Assembly: GCA_965215035.1 (NCBI GenBank)
Contig: OZ244040.1
Location: 1,426,001 to 1,490,000, forward strand
Source: Azophilus sp965215035
GTDB taxonomy: Bacteria > Pseudomonadota > Gammaproteobacteria > Pseudomonadales > Azotimanducaceae
Direction: 5' to 3'
Length of the DNA stretch: 64,000 bases
A program made the position numbers and the translations under genes. The notes beneath the pieces are model-generated. The model was not told where the DNA came from. It saw nothing but the letters and a program-made list of their open reading frames with translations, and did no database searches. Numbering within the stretch: the stretch's first letter is position 1; every line of letters begins with the position of its first letter. Of this stretch, positions 8,236-16,732 are shown piece by piece.

Positions 8236-9342
8236 TCAGAGCCCCGACTTGGCGCGCACCCAGGCCCGGGTGCGGCGGCGCTCCACCTTCGGCCCGGCGA
8301 TATAGGTTACGCGCAGGCGCTTCAGGATTTCGGCATCTGGGTAGATGGCGGGGTCGTTGGCGTATTCCGGCAATACCATGGCCAGGGCGGTCTTGTTGGC
8401 GTTGGCGTAGCCCGTGAAATTGGTCGCCGCGGCGATCACCTCGGGCCGCAACAGGTAGTTGAGAAACCGGTGTGCATTGTCCGGGTGGGGGGCGTCGGCG
8501 GGAATGTAGGCGGCATCGAACCAAATCGTCGAGCCCTCCTTGGGTACCGAGTACCTGAGCGCCATGTTCAGGCCCGCTTCCCGGGCGCGAATGGTGGCCA
8601 CGGCGTAGTCCCCGGACCAGGTTCCGGCCAGGCAGGTTTCGCCGGCGGGCAGATCCAGGAGGAACTTCGTGGCGCTGTAGTACTTGATGTGGGGGCGCAC
8701 GGTGCGCAGCACCTGCTCGGCCGCCTTCAAGTCCCGGGGCGCCATGGAGTTAGGGTCGCGGCCAAGGTACATCAGGGCCGCGGGAATGACCTCGGTGGGC
8801 GCCTCGAGCAGCGAGATGCCGCAGTCGGCGAAGTGTGCGGCGACGGCCGGGTCGAACAGCATGGCCCAACTGTCGAGCGGCGCATCCGGCAGGCGCTGCC
8901 TGATCATCTCTTCGTTGTAGGTGAATCCGGTTGTACCCCACATGTAGGGCACGCCGTACCGGTTGCCGGGGTCGAACAGCGCGAACTGTTGCAACAGGTC
9001 GGGGTCGAGGTGGTGCCAGTTGTCGAGCTGGGTCCGGTCCAACTCGCGATAGATGCCGGCTTCCTGAAGCCTGGTGGAATACCCCGCCGAGTGCACCACC
9101 ACATCGTAGCCGGAATGACCCGCCATGAGCTTGGCATCGACCGTCGGCGAGGCATCGTAGACATCGTAGTTGACCTCGATGCCGTACTCCCGCTCGAAGT
9201 CGGCGATCGTGTCCGGGCCGATGTAGTCCGCCCAGTTGTAGATGTTGAGCACCGCCTCTTCGGCCGGTGCCAGCACCGCCCAGAAGGCGATTGCGGCGAT
9301 CGGTGGCCAATGCCCGCGCCCTATTCTGGTATCGCTAGTCAG
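8236..9342 (-). CDS. potF: putrescine-binding periplasmic protein PotF-like
   Basis: The soluble receptor of the transporter. The mature part begins around EEAVLNIYNWADYIGPDTI, the PotD/PotF signature start, and continues with FEREYGIEVNYDVYDAS, GTTGFTYNEEMI and LAGTWSGDYAVA. The first in-frame standard start is a GTG at 9276, which would leave almost no signal peptide. Upstream in the same frame a CTG at 9342 is preceded by GGGAG. It yields a good signal peptide (two Arg, then IAAIAFWAVLAPA), so CTG initiation is proposed. If the CTG is not used, export would need another explanation. The gene leads the operon and is divergent from the oxidoreductase at 9456. Confidence 0.88.
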   Translation of the reverse strand: MTSDTRIGRGHWPPIAAIAFWAVLAPAEEAVLNIYNWADYIGPDTIADFEREYGIEVNYDVYDASPTVDAKLMAGHSGYDVVVHSAGYSTRLQEAGIYRELDRTQLDNWHHLDPDLLQQFALFDPGNRYGVPYMWGTTGFTYNEEMIRQRLPDAPLDSWAMLFDPAVAAHFADCGISLLEAPTEVIPAALMYLGRDPNSMAPRDLKAAEQVLRTVRPHIKYYSATKFLLDLPAGETCLAGTWSGDYAVATIRAREAGLNMALRYSVPKEGSTIWFDAAYIPADAPHPDNAHRFLNYLLRPEVIAAATNFTGYANANKTALAMVLPEYANDPAIYPDAEILKRLRVTYIAGPKVERRRTRAWVRAKSGL

Positions 9343-9455
9343 TGTGCCACTCCCTGGCTATGGATTGCGCCGGCAAAATCCGTACTGTCGCTGTACATTT
9401 CCGCCCGTTTCCGTCGCCACCAAATGCGCTTTGCATGCAAGGATATACTATCGGC

Positions 9456-11072
9456 GTGAAACAGTACGACGCCATCGTCATCGGTGCGGGCCACAATGGT
9501 TTGTGCAATGCCGCCTACCTCGCCAAGGCCGGGCTGGACGTGCTGGTGCTGGAGCGCAATCCCCATATCGGCGGGGCCACCGTCAGCCGCGAACTCTACC
9601 CCGGCTGGAAATACTCCAACTGCTCCTATGTCTGTTCCCTGCTTCGGCCGGAGATCTTCCGCGACCTGGAATTGGCGCGGCATGGTCTGCAGGTGGTGCC
9701 CTACGAAGGCGGCGTGACCTTCACCCGGGACGGCGACTATTTCGGCAACTACCCGGACTATGATCGCCAGTACCGGGAGATAGCGCGGCACTCGCCACGC
9801 GACGCCAATGCCCATGACCGCTTTGCGGCCGATGTCATGAAGCAGACCCGGCTCATACGCCGGTTCCTCATGGCGACGCCACCCGACCCCACTTCCTGCA
9901 GGCCGCGGGACTTGCGCGGGCTGATGGAACTCATCGGGGCGTTCACCGGCATGGGCGAGGAAGGCCTGCTCGACACGCTGCGCTTCTGGACGCAGAGCAT
10001 CGGCGGCTTCTTGGATGAATACTTCGAAACGGATGTGGTCAAGGCGCACCTGTCGGGCAGTGGCATTATCGGCACGGCCCTGGGCGTGTATTCACCGGGC
10101 ACCGCCTACGTGCTGTTGCACCATTACATGGGGGAAGTAGACGGTAATATCGGTGCCTGGGGCTTCGCCCGCGGCGGCATGGGCACGGTTGCCCATGCCC
10201 TGGCCGCGAGTTTGCTCTCCTTCGGCGGCGAGATTGTCTGCACCGCGGATGTGCACCGCATTATCGTCGAGCGTGGGCGCGCCGTCGGCGTGGCGCTCGG
10301 CAATGGCAGGGAGTACCGGGCGAAGATCGTGGTCTCGAACCTGGACCCCAAGCGCACCTTTCTGCAGTGTTTCGATGCCTCCGATCTGCCGCGGGAGGTG
10401 GTGCGCCGGGCGCGGCACTTCAAGATTCGCGGTTCCTCCGGCAAGCTCAATATCGCCCTGGATGGCTTGCCGGTGTTCAACGGGCTGTCCCCGCAGAGCC
10501 CGCTGATGCGCTCCGATATGCATTGCACCGACTCCCTGGAGCGCATGGAGCGCGCCTACGACGACTGGAAGGCGGGCACCTGGTCGCGGGACCCCTATGT
10601 GGATATGCTCATTCCCACCACGGTGGACCCCACCATGGCACCGCCGGGCAAGCACATGATGACAGTGTTCGTGCAGTACTGCCCACCGACCTTGGCCGAC
10701 GGTCCTTGGACAGCGGAGGCGCGGGATGCCTTCGGTCGGACGGTGATCGACCAGCTCGCCGAGCACAGCCCGAATTTCAAGGACCTGATTCTCGACTGCG
10801 AGGTGCGCACGCCCCGGGAACTGGAAGACGAGGTGGGTCTTACCGAGGGCAACATCTTTCACGGCGAACTGACCTTCGATCAATTGCTGTTCAACCGGCC
10901 GTTCCCGGGCTGCGCCCAGTACCGTGGCCCGCTGGGCGGGCTGTACCTATGCGGTTCCGGCACACACCCCGGCGGTGGCGTGATGGCCGCGCCCGGTGCC
11001 AACGCGGCGCGGGAAATCCTGAACGATCTGAAGCGGCCCGACACAACGCCGCAGAGCTATCCCGATGACTGA
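9456..11072 (+). CDS. FAD-dependent phytoene-dehydrogenase-like oxidoreductase (first copy)
   Basis: A cytoplasmic or membrane-associated flavoprotein of the carotenoid isomerase/phytoene desaturase/PYROXD2 group. The N-terminal Rossmann dinucleotide-binding motif is MKQYDAIVIGAGHNGLCNAAYLAKAG, followed by VLERNPHIGGAT. The C-terminal FAD motif reads GLYLCGSGTHPGGGVMAAPGANAAR. The protein has about 538 residues. The GTG at 9456 follows AAGGAT. An ATG at 9435 in the same frame adds seven residues. Its stop overlaps the start of the second oxidoreductase by eight bases. The substrate is unknown; nothing here suggests carotenoid synthesis. Neighbouring polyamine uptake genes make an amine-related oxidation one possibility, but this is inference. 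Confidence 0.85.
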   Translation: MKQYDAIVIGAGHNGLCNAAYLAKAGLDVLVLERNPHIGGATVSRELYPGWKYSNCSYVCSLLRPEIFRDLELARHGLQVVPYEGGVTFTRDGDYFGNYPDYDRQYREIARHSPRDANAHDRFAADVMKQTRLIRRFLMATPPDPTSCRPRDLRGLMELIGAFTGMGEEGLLDTLRFWTQSIGGFLDEYFETDVVKAHLSGSGIIGTALGVYSPGTAYVLLHHYMGEVDGNIGAWGFARGGMGTVAHALAASLLSFGGEIVCTADVHRIIVERGRAVGVALGNGREYRAKIVVSNLDPKRTFLQCFDASDLPREVVRRARHFKIRGSSGKLNIALDGLPVFNGLSPQSPLMRSDMHCTDSLERMERAYDDWKAGTWSRDPYVDMLIPTTVDPTMAPPGKHMMTVFVQYCPPTLADGPWTAEARDAFGRTVIDQLAEHSPNFKDLILDCEVRTPRELEDEVGLTEGNIFHGELTFDQLLFNRPFPGCAQYRGPLGGLYLCGSGTHPGGGVMAAPGANAAREILNDLKRPDTTPQSYPDD

Positions 11073-12669
11073 ATCCACCTGGGATGTGGTGGTAATCGGC
11101 GCTGGCCACAACGGCCTAACCTGCGCGGGCTATCTGGCCAAAAGCGGCCGCCGGGTGCTGGTGCTGGAAGCTGCCGATGAGCCCGGGGGCCTTGCGGCAA
11201 CCCGGCAATTCGCTGCCGGCTTCCGGGTATCTGCGGCGGCGCATCTCTTGACCATGCTCGACCCGGGGATTGCCCGCGACCTGGCCCTGGAGCGGCATGG
11301 CCTGGAATACGCCGCACGCAATCTACGGACGGTGGTGCTTGGGGGCGCTGGCGAGCGGGTGCTTGTTGAGGGCGACACGGTGCGGGGCGTCTCGGTGGGG
11401 GACCAGGCGGCCTACCAATTGTTTCAACGGCAGAACCGGCGCTTCGCCAGGGTGCTGGCCGGGTTCTGTGCCCGCCCATTGCCGCGGCTCGTGCGGCGTA
11501 GCCGGCGCGATACGCTGTCGCTGGCCCGGCTGGCCTGGGATGTACGGACCCTGGGCAGGGAGGACATGCGGGAACTACTGCGCGTCGGGGCGATCAATAT
11601 CTTTGACGTCGTGGAAGAGAAATTCGAGAACGCCCTACTGAAGGCCGCCATCGGCATGGATGCGGTGCTGGGCTCGCAAATGGGGCCGCGTTCGCCCAAT
11701 ACGGTATACAGCTACCTGCACCGACACTTAAGCGATGCTTCCGATGCCACCGGGCCGGCCATTGCCAAGGGCGGCATGGGTGCGCTGGGCAGTGCCTTAG
11801 CGGCCGCCGCGTGCGCCGCCGGCGCCCAGATTCGTTACGGCAGCCGGGTTGTCGGCATCGATGTTGGGGAGCGCCCGCGGCCGACGAGCGCGAACGCGCA
11901 CAGCTCCCGGGAGGATGCCCGGGTCATGGGCGTCTCGCTGGCGGACGGCACCCGCATCCCAGCCAGCCTGGTCGTCTCCAATGCCGACCTGAAAACAACT
12001 TTCCAGCTCCTGGGGCCACTGTACCTAGACGCTGGTTTCGTTCGCCGCGTACACAACTTCCGCGCCCTGGGCGTTACCGCCAAGCTGCACCTGGCCTTGG
12101 ATGGTCTACCGGAGTTTCGTGGCCTGGACCCGGAGGATACCGGTGCCCGGCTGCTCCTGGCACCGTCGCTCAAGGATATCGAGTCGGCTTTCAACCACGC
12201 CAAGTACGGCGAGTTCTCGCCGGTGCCGGTGATGGAGGTGTCGATTGCCACGGTTCACGACGACTCCCTCGCACCGGCGGGAAAACATGTGCTGTCCGCG
12301 GTGGTCCAGTACGCGCCCTACCGGCTGCAGGCGGGCTGGGAGGCCGGTCGAGCGGCCTTCGAAGCCATCTGCCTGAGCCGCCTGGAGACCTTTGCGCCTG
12401 GCATCGGGGAATTGGTCCGCGCTTCGGAACTACTTGTACCGCCGGACCTGGAGGCACGCTTTGGAGTGCGTGGCGGGCATTGGCATCACGGCGAGATCGC
12501 ACTGGACCAGGCCCTTTTTACTCGCCCGGTGCCCGGTGCCAACCACTATGCCACGCCGGTGCCGGGCCTCTACCTTTGCGGTGCCAGCAGCCACCCGGGG
12601 GGCGGTATTCTGGGCCTGGCGGGACGCAACGCCGCGCGGGCGATCATCGCTGGGGAGGATGCGGCATGA
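11065..12669 (+). CDS. FAD-dependent phytoene-dehydrogenase-like oxidoreductase (second copy)
   Basis: A 534-residue paralogue of the preceding flavoprotein. It has the same Rossmann motif (DVVVIGAGHNGLTCAGYLAKSG), the FAD-ribose segment VLEAADEPGGLAAT and a C-terminal FAD loop (GLYLCGASSHPGGGILGLAGRNAAR). KGGMGALGSALAAAACAAGAQI matches the central GG-doublet seen in the first copy (ARGGMGTVAHALAASL). Tandem pairs of these proteins probably act as a heteromer or on successive steps. It overlaps the first copy by eight bases and the GcvT-like gene by four (ATGA), so the three should be translationally coupled. The substrate is unknown. Confidence 0.85.
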   Translation: MTESTWDVVVIGAGHNGLTCAGYLAKSGRRVLVLEAADEPGGLAATRQFAAGFRVSAAAHLLTMLDPGIARDLALERHGLEYAARNLRTVVLGGAGERVLVEGDTVRGVSVGDQAAYQLFQRQNRRFARVLAGFCARPLPRLVRRSRRDTLSLARLAWDVRTLGREDMRELLRVGAINIFDVVEEKFENALLKAAIGMDAVLGSQMGPRSPNTVYSYLHRHLSDASDATGPAIAKGGMGALGSALAAAACAAGAQIRYGSRVVGIDVGERPRPTSANAHSSREDARVMGVSLADGTRIPASLVVSNADLKTTFQLLGPLYLDAGFVRRVHNFRALGVTAKLHLALDGLPEFRGLDPEDTGARLLLAPSLKDIESAFNHAKYGEFSPVPVMEVSIATVHDDSLAPAGKHVLSAVVQYAPYRLQAGWEAGRAAFEAICLSRLETFAPGIGELVRASELLVPPDLEARFGVRGGHWHHGEIALDQALFTRPVPGANHYATPVPGLYLCGASSHPGGGILGLAGRNAARAIIAGEDAA

Positions 12670-13862
12670 AATCGCCCAGCGTGCCCCACGACGAGACCAG
12701 GCTGCTGGACACGCCCTTCGCATCTAGGGTCGCGGCTGCTTGCGAACTCCAGGAGTGGGGAAACTGGAAGGGCTACCGCACGCCGGCAGCCTACGAGGAT
12801 GTGGAATTGGAATACTTCGCGGTGCGTAGTACCGCGGGCGTCTTCGATCTTTCGCCGATGACCAAGTACCGTATATCCGGCCCGGATGCGCTGGCGCTGC
12901 TGAACCGGGTGATGACCCGCGATGTCCGCAGCATCGCGCCGGGGCGCGTTGGCTATACCCTTTGGTGCAACGACTCCGGTATGGTGCTGGACGACGGTAC
13001 CCTGTTTCACCTGGCACCGGGCGAGTATCGGCTTTGTGCCCAGGAACGATGCCTGGATTGGCTGCTTTGGTCGGCCCTGGGGCTTGATGTGGCGATCACG
13101 GACGAAACCGCCGATGTGGCCGCTCTCGCCGTACAGGGGCCCACCTCCTGCGCCGCGCTGCGCAGCATGGGGCTCGACGGCCTAGAGCGCCTCAAGCCAT
13201 TCGGGCTTTCCCGGTTTGCCTTTGACGGCGGTGAGTTGCTGGTTTCCCGCACTGGCTTCACGGGTGACCTGGGCTATGAGCTGTGGGTGCTGCCCGAGCA
13301 GGCGGAGGCTCTCTGGGATGCGTTGTTCGAAGCGGGGCGCGACCATCTGGTTCGGCCCATGGGCACCGCCGCGCTGGAGCTGGCCCGCATCGAGGCCGGC
13401 TTTATTCAGGCGGGCGTGGATTTCGTGCCGGCCGAACAGGTAGTGCGCCACGGCCGGGGCCGCTCGCCCTTCGAGTTGGGCCTCGGCCGGCTGGTGGATT
13501 TCGGCAAGGGGCCCTTTACCGGGCGCCGTGCGCTTCTGCGGGAAAGGCAACAGGGCTCCCGCTTCCGCTTCGTGCGGCTGGATGTGGCGGGCAACAAGCC
13601 GGCGGTGGAGTCATTCATACTCAACCGGTCGGGCAAGGCCGTGGGCCATGCCACCTCAGCCGCCTGGTGCCCCACGGCCAAGTGCAACCTGGCGTTGGCC
13701 TCCCTGGAGATGCCTTGGGGGCGCCCGGAAGAGGAGTTGTACGCGGAGCTCTACTACAACCGGGAACTGCGCTGGACCCGGCTCGAAGCGCGCTGCACGG
13801 TCCTGGATGCCCCGGCATGGAACCCAGTGCGCCGCTGGCAGACCCCAGCAGCCGACTTCTGA
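12666..13862 (+). CDS. GcvT-like aminomethyltransferase-family protein
   Basis: A 398-residue protein of the folate-binding GcvT family, which also includes sarcosine/dimethylglycine dehydrogenase domains and DMSP demethylase. Motifs include VFDLSPMTKYRISGPDAL, LLNRVMTRDV, GYTLWCNDSGMVLDDGTLFHL, ALAVQGPTS and RTGFTGDLGYELWV. Then comes GTAALELARIEAGF, where the conserved Arg and Glu contact the folate, and finally the C-terminal barrel domain. It is not beside gcvH or gcvP, so it is probably not the glycine cleavage T-protein. Coupling to two flavin oxidoreductases suggests that one-carbon units released by oxidation of an N-methyl or related compound are passed to tetrahydrofolate. That role is inferred. 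Confidence 0.85.
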   Translation: MKSPSVPHDETRLLDTPFASRVAAACELQEWGNWKGYRTPAAYEDVELEYFAVRSTAGVFDLSPMTKYRISGPDALALLNRVMTRDVRSIAPGRVGYTLWCNDSGMVLDDGTLFHLAPGEYRLCAQERCLDWLLWSALGLDVAITDETADVAALAVQGPTSCAALRSMGLDGLERLKPFGLSRFAFDGGELLVSRTGFTGDLGYELWVLPEQAEALWDALFEAGRDHLVRPMGTAALELARIEAGFIQAGVDFVPAEQVVRHGRGRSPFELGLGRLVDFGKGPFTGRRALLRERQQGSRFRFVRLDVAGNKPAVESFILNRSGKAVGHATSAAWCPTAKCNLALASLEMPWGRPEEELYAELYYNRELRWTRLEARCTVLDAPAWNPVRRWQTPAADF

Positions 13863-14038
13863 ACGGCGCAGCCATGCGGTTACCTGGCTTTGGGGGCACA
13901 CCACCTGCGAGGACCAGTACATCGTCACGCGCAGCAGCAAGGGCGTACATGCCCGTTTCTTGGGCCGGGCCCGAATCACCCGGAATACGAAAGCATGGGC
14001 ATCGAGTTCGTGGATTGGTGCCTCAAGCAGCCTCCCGA

Positions 14039-15397
14039 CTATTCTTGCGTAATCGGCGCAATGCGCTTCAGCTTTAACACAAACCACCTGCCGAGCCTCA
14101 GCAACGGATATCCGAGCCACGAGGCGGCACGGGAACTGAACAGAAAGCCGTTTACGGTGCCAAATACGCCCCTTCGCCGAGACAACAGGGCAAGCATATA
14201 CAGTGCATCGTCGCCGACGTAGTAGCTTCCACCCATCTTCAGGACCATTCCTTTGTCCAAGTCGTGACCTAAGTCCATTATCTCATCGACTAACGGGCCT
14301 CCGTTGCGGGCGTTGACCAAAAACAGTTCTCCAATCGACTCTCTGACATCAACAAGCTGTGAATAGCTGGAGCAGAAGGGGCATTCGCCGTCGTATACCA
14401 GCCAGGCTCTATTCACCCATTTCTTTTGACGCCGAGTCACGGCCCACATACGGAAAGGCATGCCGAGTAGGGGTAGCGACTGCAAGGTACGTAACAATGA
14501 AAAACGAGGTGCCGAAAACGGTGACAAGATGAGCAGCAAACCCCAGAACAGAGGGTATTGCAAAAAATGAATATTCAACAACCATGCGCTTGTGTAGTGA
14601 AAGCCGATGATCGCAATGCCAAAAGGTCGTTGCAGGTGAGGCCTGAATAGAGCAAAGACGGCTAAAGCTTGGACGTAAACAAATGCAAGATAGAAAAAGT
14701 GCGCCACATAATAGTGCTCCACAGCCAAAGGAATCAACGGCGGCGGTGGTAGCAAATTGCTCATAAACAGGCCCAACAAGACCTTGGTGAAGCCATCGAA
14801 TGCAAATATCTCCAAACCGTTCGTTAAAACTTTTTGAAGCCCGCTCAAGCTGTAGGTGAAAAGCGTTACGGCTTGCATGAGCCAGAAGACCGAGACACAA
14901 CTCATGGCGTCCTTCCGCCGCATCGTTGGGCGACCTGCCGCGGATGGCAGAAACAGGAGTGCGAAGCTCATGTAAACGTAGAAATGTAGGTCGTGATTGA
15001 TATAGCCATAGGAAAAATTGATGGAAATAAAAAAAGTCAGGATGGAAAAAACAGCAATCCGCCAGACTAGGACGCCTGGAAATAGAACAGCCAGCCATCC
15101 GATGATCCATGCCGTACCCGAAATCAGTACGACATGGTTCGCTATCCAGTCGGTACCCACCGAGCGATCCAGCAGGACCGTCGGCCACAGGGGGTCGGTA
15201 AACGGAAGCCCTTTGAAGACACGGGAGAAGTCTAAGTGCGTGGCCAGAGAGTAGGTCACGAAAAGATAGAAGAACCGAGCCAGCCAAGTTATTTGGATAG
15301 CTGCTTTGGAGAATTCCGTAGCCGTTCGATACTCGCCGGTATCCACGTGCAAAATGAACTTGCGGAACCTTCCTGTAAGACGACCTATGGATCTCAT
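14039..15397 (-). CDS. membrane protein with C-terminal DCC thiol-disulfide oxidoreductase-like domain
   Basis: A 452-residue protein. Residues 1 to about 320 hold many hydrophobic segments (such as FISINFSYGYINHDLHFYVYMSFALLFLP and FYLAFVYVQALAVFALF) resembling the HTTM/vitamin-K carboxylase-like membrane fold. The C-terminal ~120 residues are a DCC (DUF393/YuxK) domain with the signature VYDGECPFCSSY, ending in a GYPLLRLGRWFVLKLKR tail. The ATG at 15397 overlaps the TGA of the upstream gene (ATGA). The pair may form a membrane redox unit. The substrate and biological role are unknown. The region is less GC-rich than its neighbours, which suggests acquisition. The DCC call is firm; the HTTM likeness is tentative. 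Confidence 0.75.
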   Translation of the reverse strand: MRSIGRLTGRFRKFILHVDTGEYRTATEFSKAAIQITWLARFFYLFVTYSLATHLDFSRVFKGLPFTDPLWPTVLLDRSVGTDWIANHVVLISGTAWIIGWLAVLFPGVLVWRIAVFSILTFFISINFSYGYINHDLHFYVYMSFALLFLPSAAGRPTMRRKDAMSCVSVFWLMQAVTLFTYSLSGLQKVLTNGLEIFAFDGFTKVLLGLFMSNLLPPPPLIPLAVEHYYVAHFFYLAFVYVQALAVFALFRPHLQRPFGIAIIGFHYTSAWLLNIHFLQYPLFWGLLLILSPFSAPRFSLLRTLQSLPLLGMPFRMWAVTRRQKKWVNRAWLVYDGECPFCSSYSQLVDVRESIGELFLVNARNGGPLVDEIMDLGHDLDKGMVLKMGGSYYVGDDALYMLALLSRRRGVFGTVNGFLFSSRAASWLGYPLLRLGRWFVLKLKRIAPITQE

Positions 15398-16296
15398 GGC
15401 GTCGGTTCCTTTGAGAAGTCGAAAACACCATGCCAAAGACGATTGTCGCCGCTAAACTGGCCGGTGCGCACACGGGTGATGGCGTAGTCTGGAAGCCGAC
15501 GTAGAGCTATGCATTCCCTGGCGGACATCATGCGGTAGTTGGCGAACGAGAAGTCAAGATTGTCAAAGCCGTATTGCTTCCGGCCATCCGGTAAATCATC
15601 GACATTCGCTGGTACCAGATGCAAGAAAAACGGCAAACTCATATCTTCGACGCTGCATGTTTCCTTGACATAGATCAGCCAGTCATTGTTTCGATAGACG
15701 TCCCAGTGAGACTCCAAAACTCTTGTCGTCGATGCCAACTGTCCAATGCCCACCGGGCCTTCGCGCGTATTCCAACGGCCGATTATCCTATCGGCCCGAT
15801 AGTAGTCTGACTTCGCCTTGCCTTGGAGGATTTCGTGCAATCCCAGTTGCACATCGCGCAGGTCGACCCGATATTCGACGATGCTGAATTCAACATCTCG
15901 CCTGCGGGCCAGCGCCATCACCACCGGATAAAGCAACTCAACCACAGCCTCGGTGCAGTCATCCGGCTCCGCGGACCGGCACCGGTGGACTGCCTGGTTC
16001 AGTACTTTCATATCTCCGACTGACCGGCTGGGTATCAGGTAGCGCATCGCGCCCCTTGATGGGGGGAGGGAAGGGGGGGGGGGGGGGGGCAATCCATCAT
16101 TTTCCGCCGCATGCAGAATGACGGCATGTACAGTTTTATGCCTAGGGGGAATATTGGGAAACAGTCGCCAATTGTAGAACGGAAATATCTCGTCTTTACT
16201 GATATTCAAAACAGGTTTCATTCCCGCCATGAACAGATAGAAGATCGGGACGGCGATAATCAGAAGTTTCACCAAACGATATCGAGAGAGTTGCAT
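15394..16296 (-). CDS. unknown membrane-anchored protein with a 17-base G run in its gene
   Basis: A 300-residue protein of no recognised family. It starts with a basic n-region and one hydrophobic helix (LLIIAVPIFYLFMAGM), so it is probably anchored in the inner membrane with the rest outside the cytoplasm. The C-terminal portion has VLESHWDVYRNNDWLIYVKETC and the LPFFLHLVPANVDDLPDGRKQYGF segment. Near residues 70-75 a run of prolines is encoded by a homopolymer of 17 G on the plus strand, which is a typical slippage site. The gene is read in frame through the tract as sequenced. It is coupled to the DCC-domain gene by ATGA overlap. The start chosen is ATG 16296; GTG 16299 is adjacent. Confidence 0.65.
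   Translation of the reverse strand: MQLSRYRLVKLLIIAVPIFYLFMAGMKPVLNISKDEIFPFYNWRLFPNIPPRHKTVHAVILHAAENDGLPPPPPPSLPPSRGAMRYLIPSRSVGDMKVLNQAVHRCRSAEPDDCTEAVVELLYPVVMALARRRDVEFSIVEYRVDLRDVQLGLHEILQGKAKSDYYRADRIIGRWNTREGPVGIGQLASTTRVLESHWDVYRNNDWLIYVKETCSVEDMSLPFFLHLVPANVDDLPDGRKQYGFDNLDFSFANYRMMSARECIALRRLPDYAITRVRTGQFSGDNRLWHGVFDFSKEPTP
16073..16089 (-). repeat. poly-G tract (17 G) inside coding sequence
   Basis: Seventeen consecutive G on the plus strand encode a proline run near residue 70 of the unknown membrane-anchored protein. A change of one base would shift the frame and truncate the product, and might uncouple the downstream DCC gene. Such long mononucleotide tracts are the hallmark of contingency loci. 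Confidence 0.9.
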
Positions 16297-16356
16297 CACT
16301 ATCGACCACCTATGCGATTTGCAAGGTTGGAAATCTCATTTTCGACGCTGGTTCGG

Positions 16357-16530
16357 GTAGTGTATCAGCTTGAGTTCCGAGTCTGCCGAATCCCCTGTGT
16401 GCAGTGCCTCTGCTTGGCCCACAAGTTCAAACTGATACACTGCCGTCGCGCGGGCCGTGTGGCGGTGTGATCCCCGGGGCCCCGTGTGCCGCGTCTCTGT
16501 CCGGACCGCGAGTTCAAGCTGATACACTAC
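16357..16530. repeat. 17-bp inverted repeat with a third internal copy
   Basis: GTAGTGTATCAGCTTGA at 16357-16373 is mirrored exactly at 16514-16530. A third, slightly different copy (GTTCAAACTGATACAC) lies at 16425-16440. The same core recurs around 37948 and 38179. No coding sequence is supported between the arms. It may be a small non-autonomous element or an array of binding sites ahead of the riboswitch. Confidence 0.65.
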
Positions 16531-16570
16531 CTCGTATTGACCTATATCGACCAGTTCCCTAAACTAGCGT

Positions 16571-16672
16571 GATCCTTTGGGGTGGCTTGCCGCCTGAGAT
16601 GGTTGGCTGGGTGTTCCAGCGTGACCGAACCCATTGAACCTGATCCGGTTAATGCCGGCGTAGGGATTAGGA
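16571..16672 (+). promoter_or_regulatory. TPP (thi-box) riboswitch
   Basis: The conserved thi-box parts occur in order: GGGGTGG near 16579, CTGAGAT at about 16594, and then the hallmark GAACCTGATCCGGTTAATGC followed by CGGCGTAGGGA. TCCTTT at the 5' side can pair with AGGGAT at the 3' side to close P1. A translation start region follows within 60 bp. It should repress the downstream TonB-dependent receptor when thiamine pyrophosphate is abundant. No separate terminator hairpin is obvious, so control may act on ribosome access. Confidence 0.93.
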
Positions 16673-16732
16673 GTGCCCTCGATCTTCCCACACCGCATAC
16701 CGGGTCTCCCGAACTCGACACAGGAGGCTCGT

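Noticed and set aside
13863..14038. Rightward ORF after the GcvT-like gene
   Set aside because: It runs into the opposite-strand DCC gene and has no start signal or family likeness.
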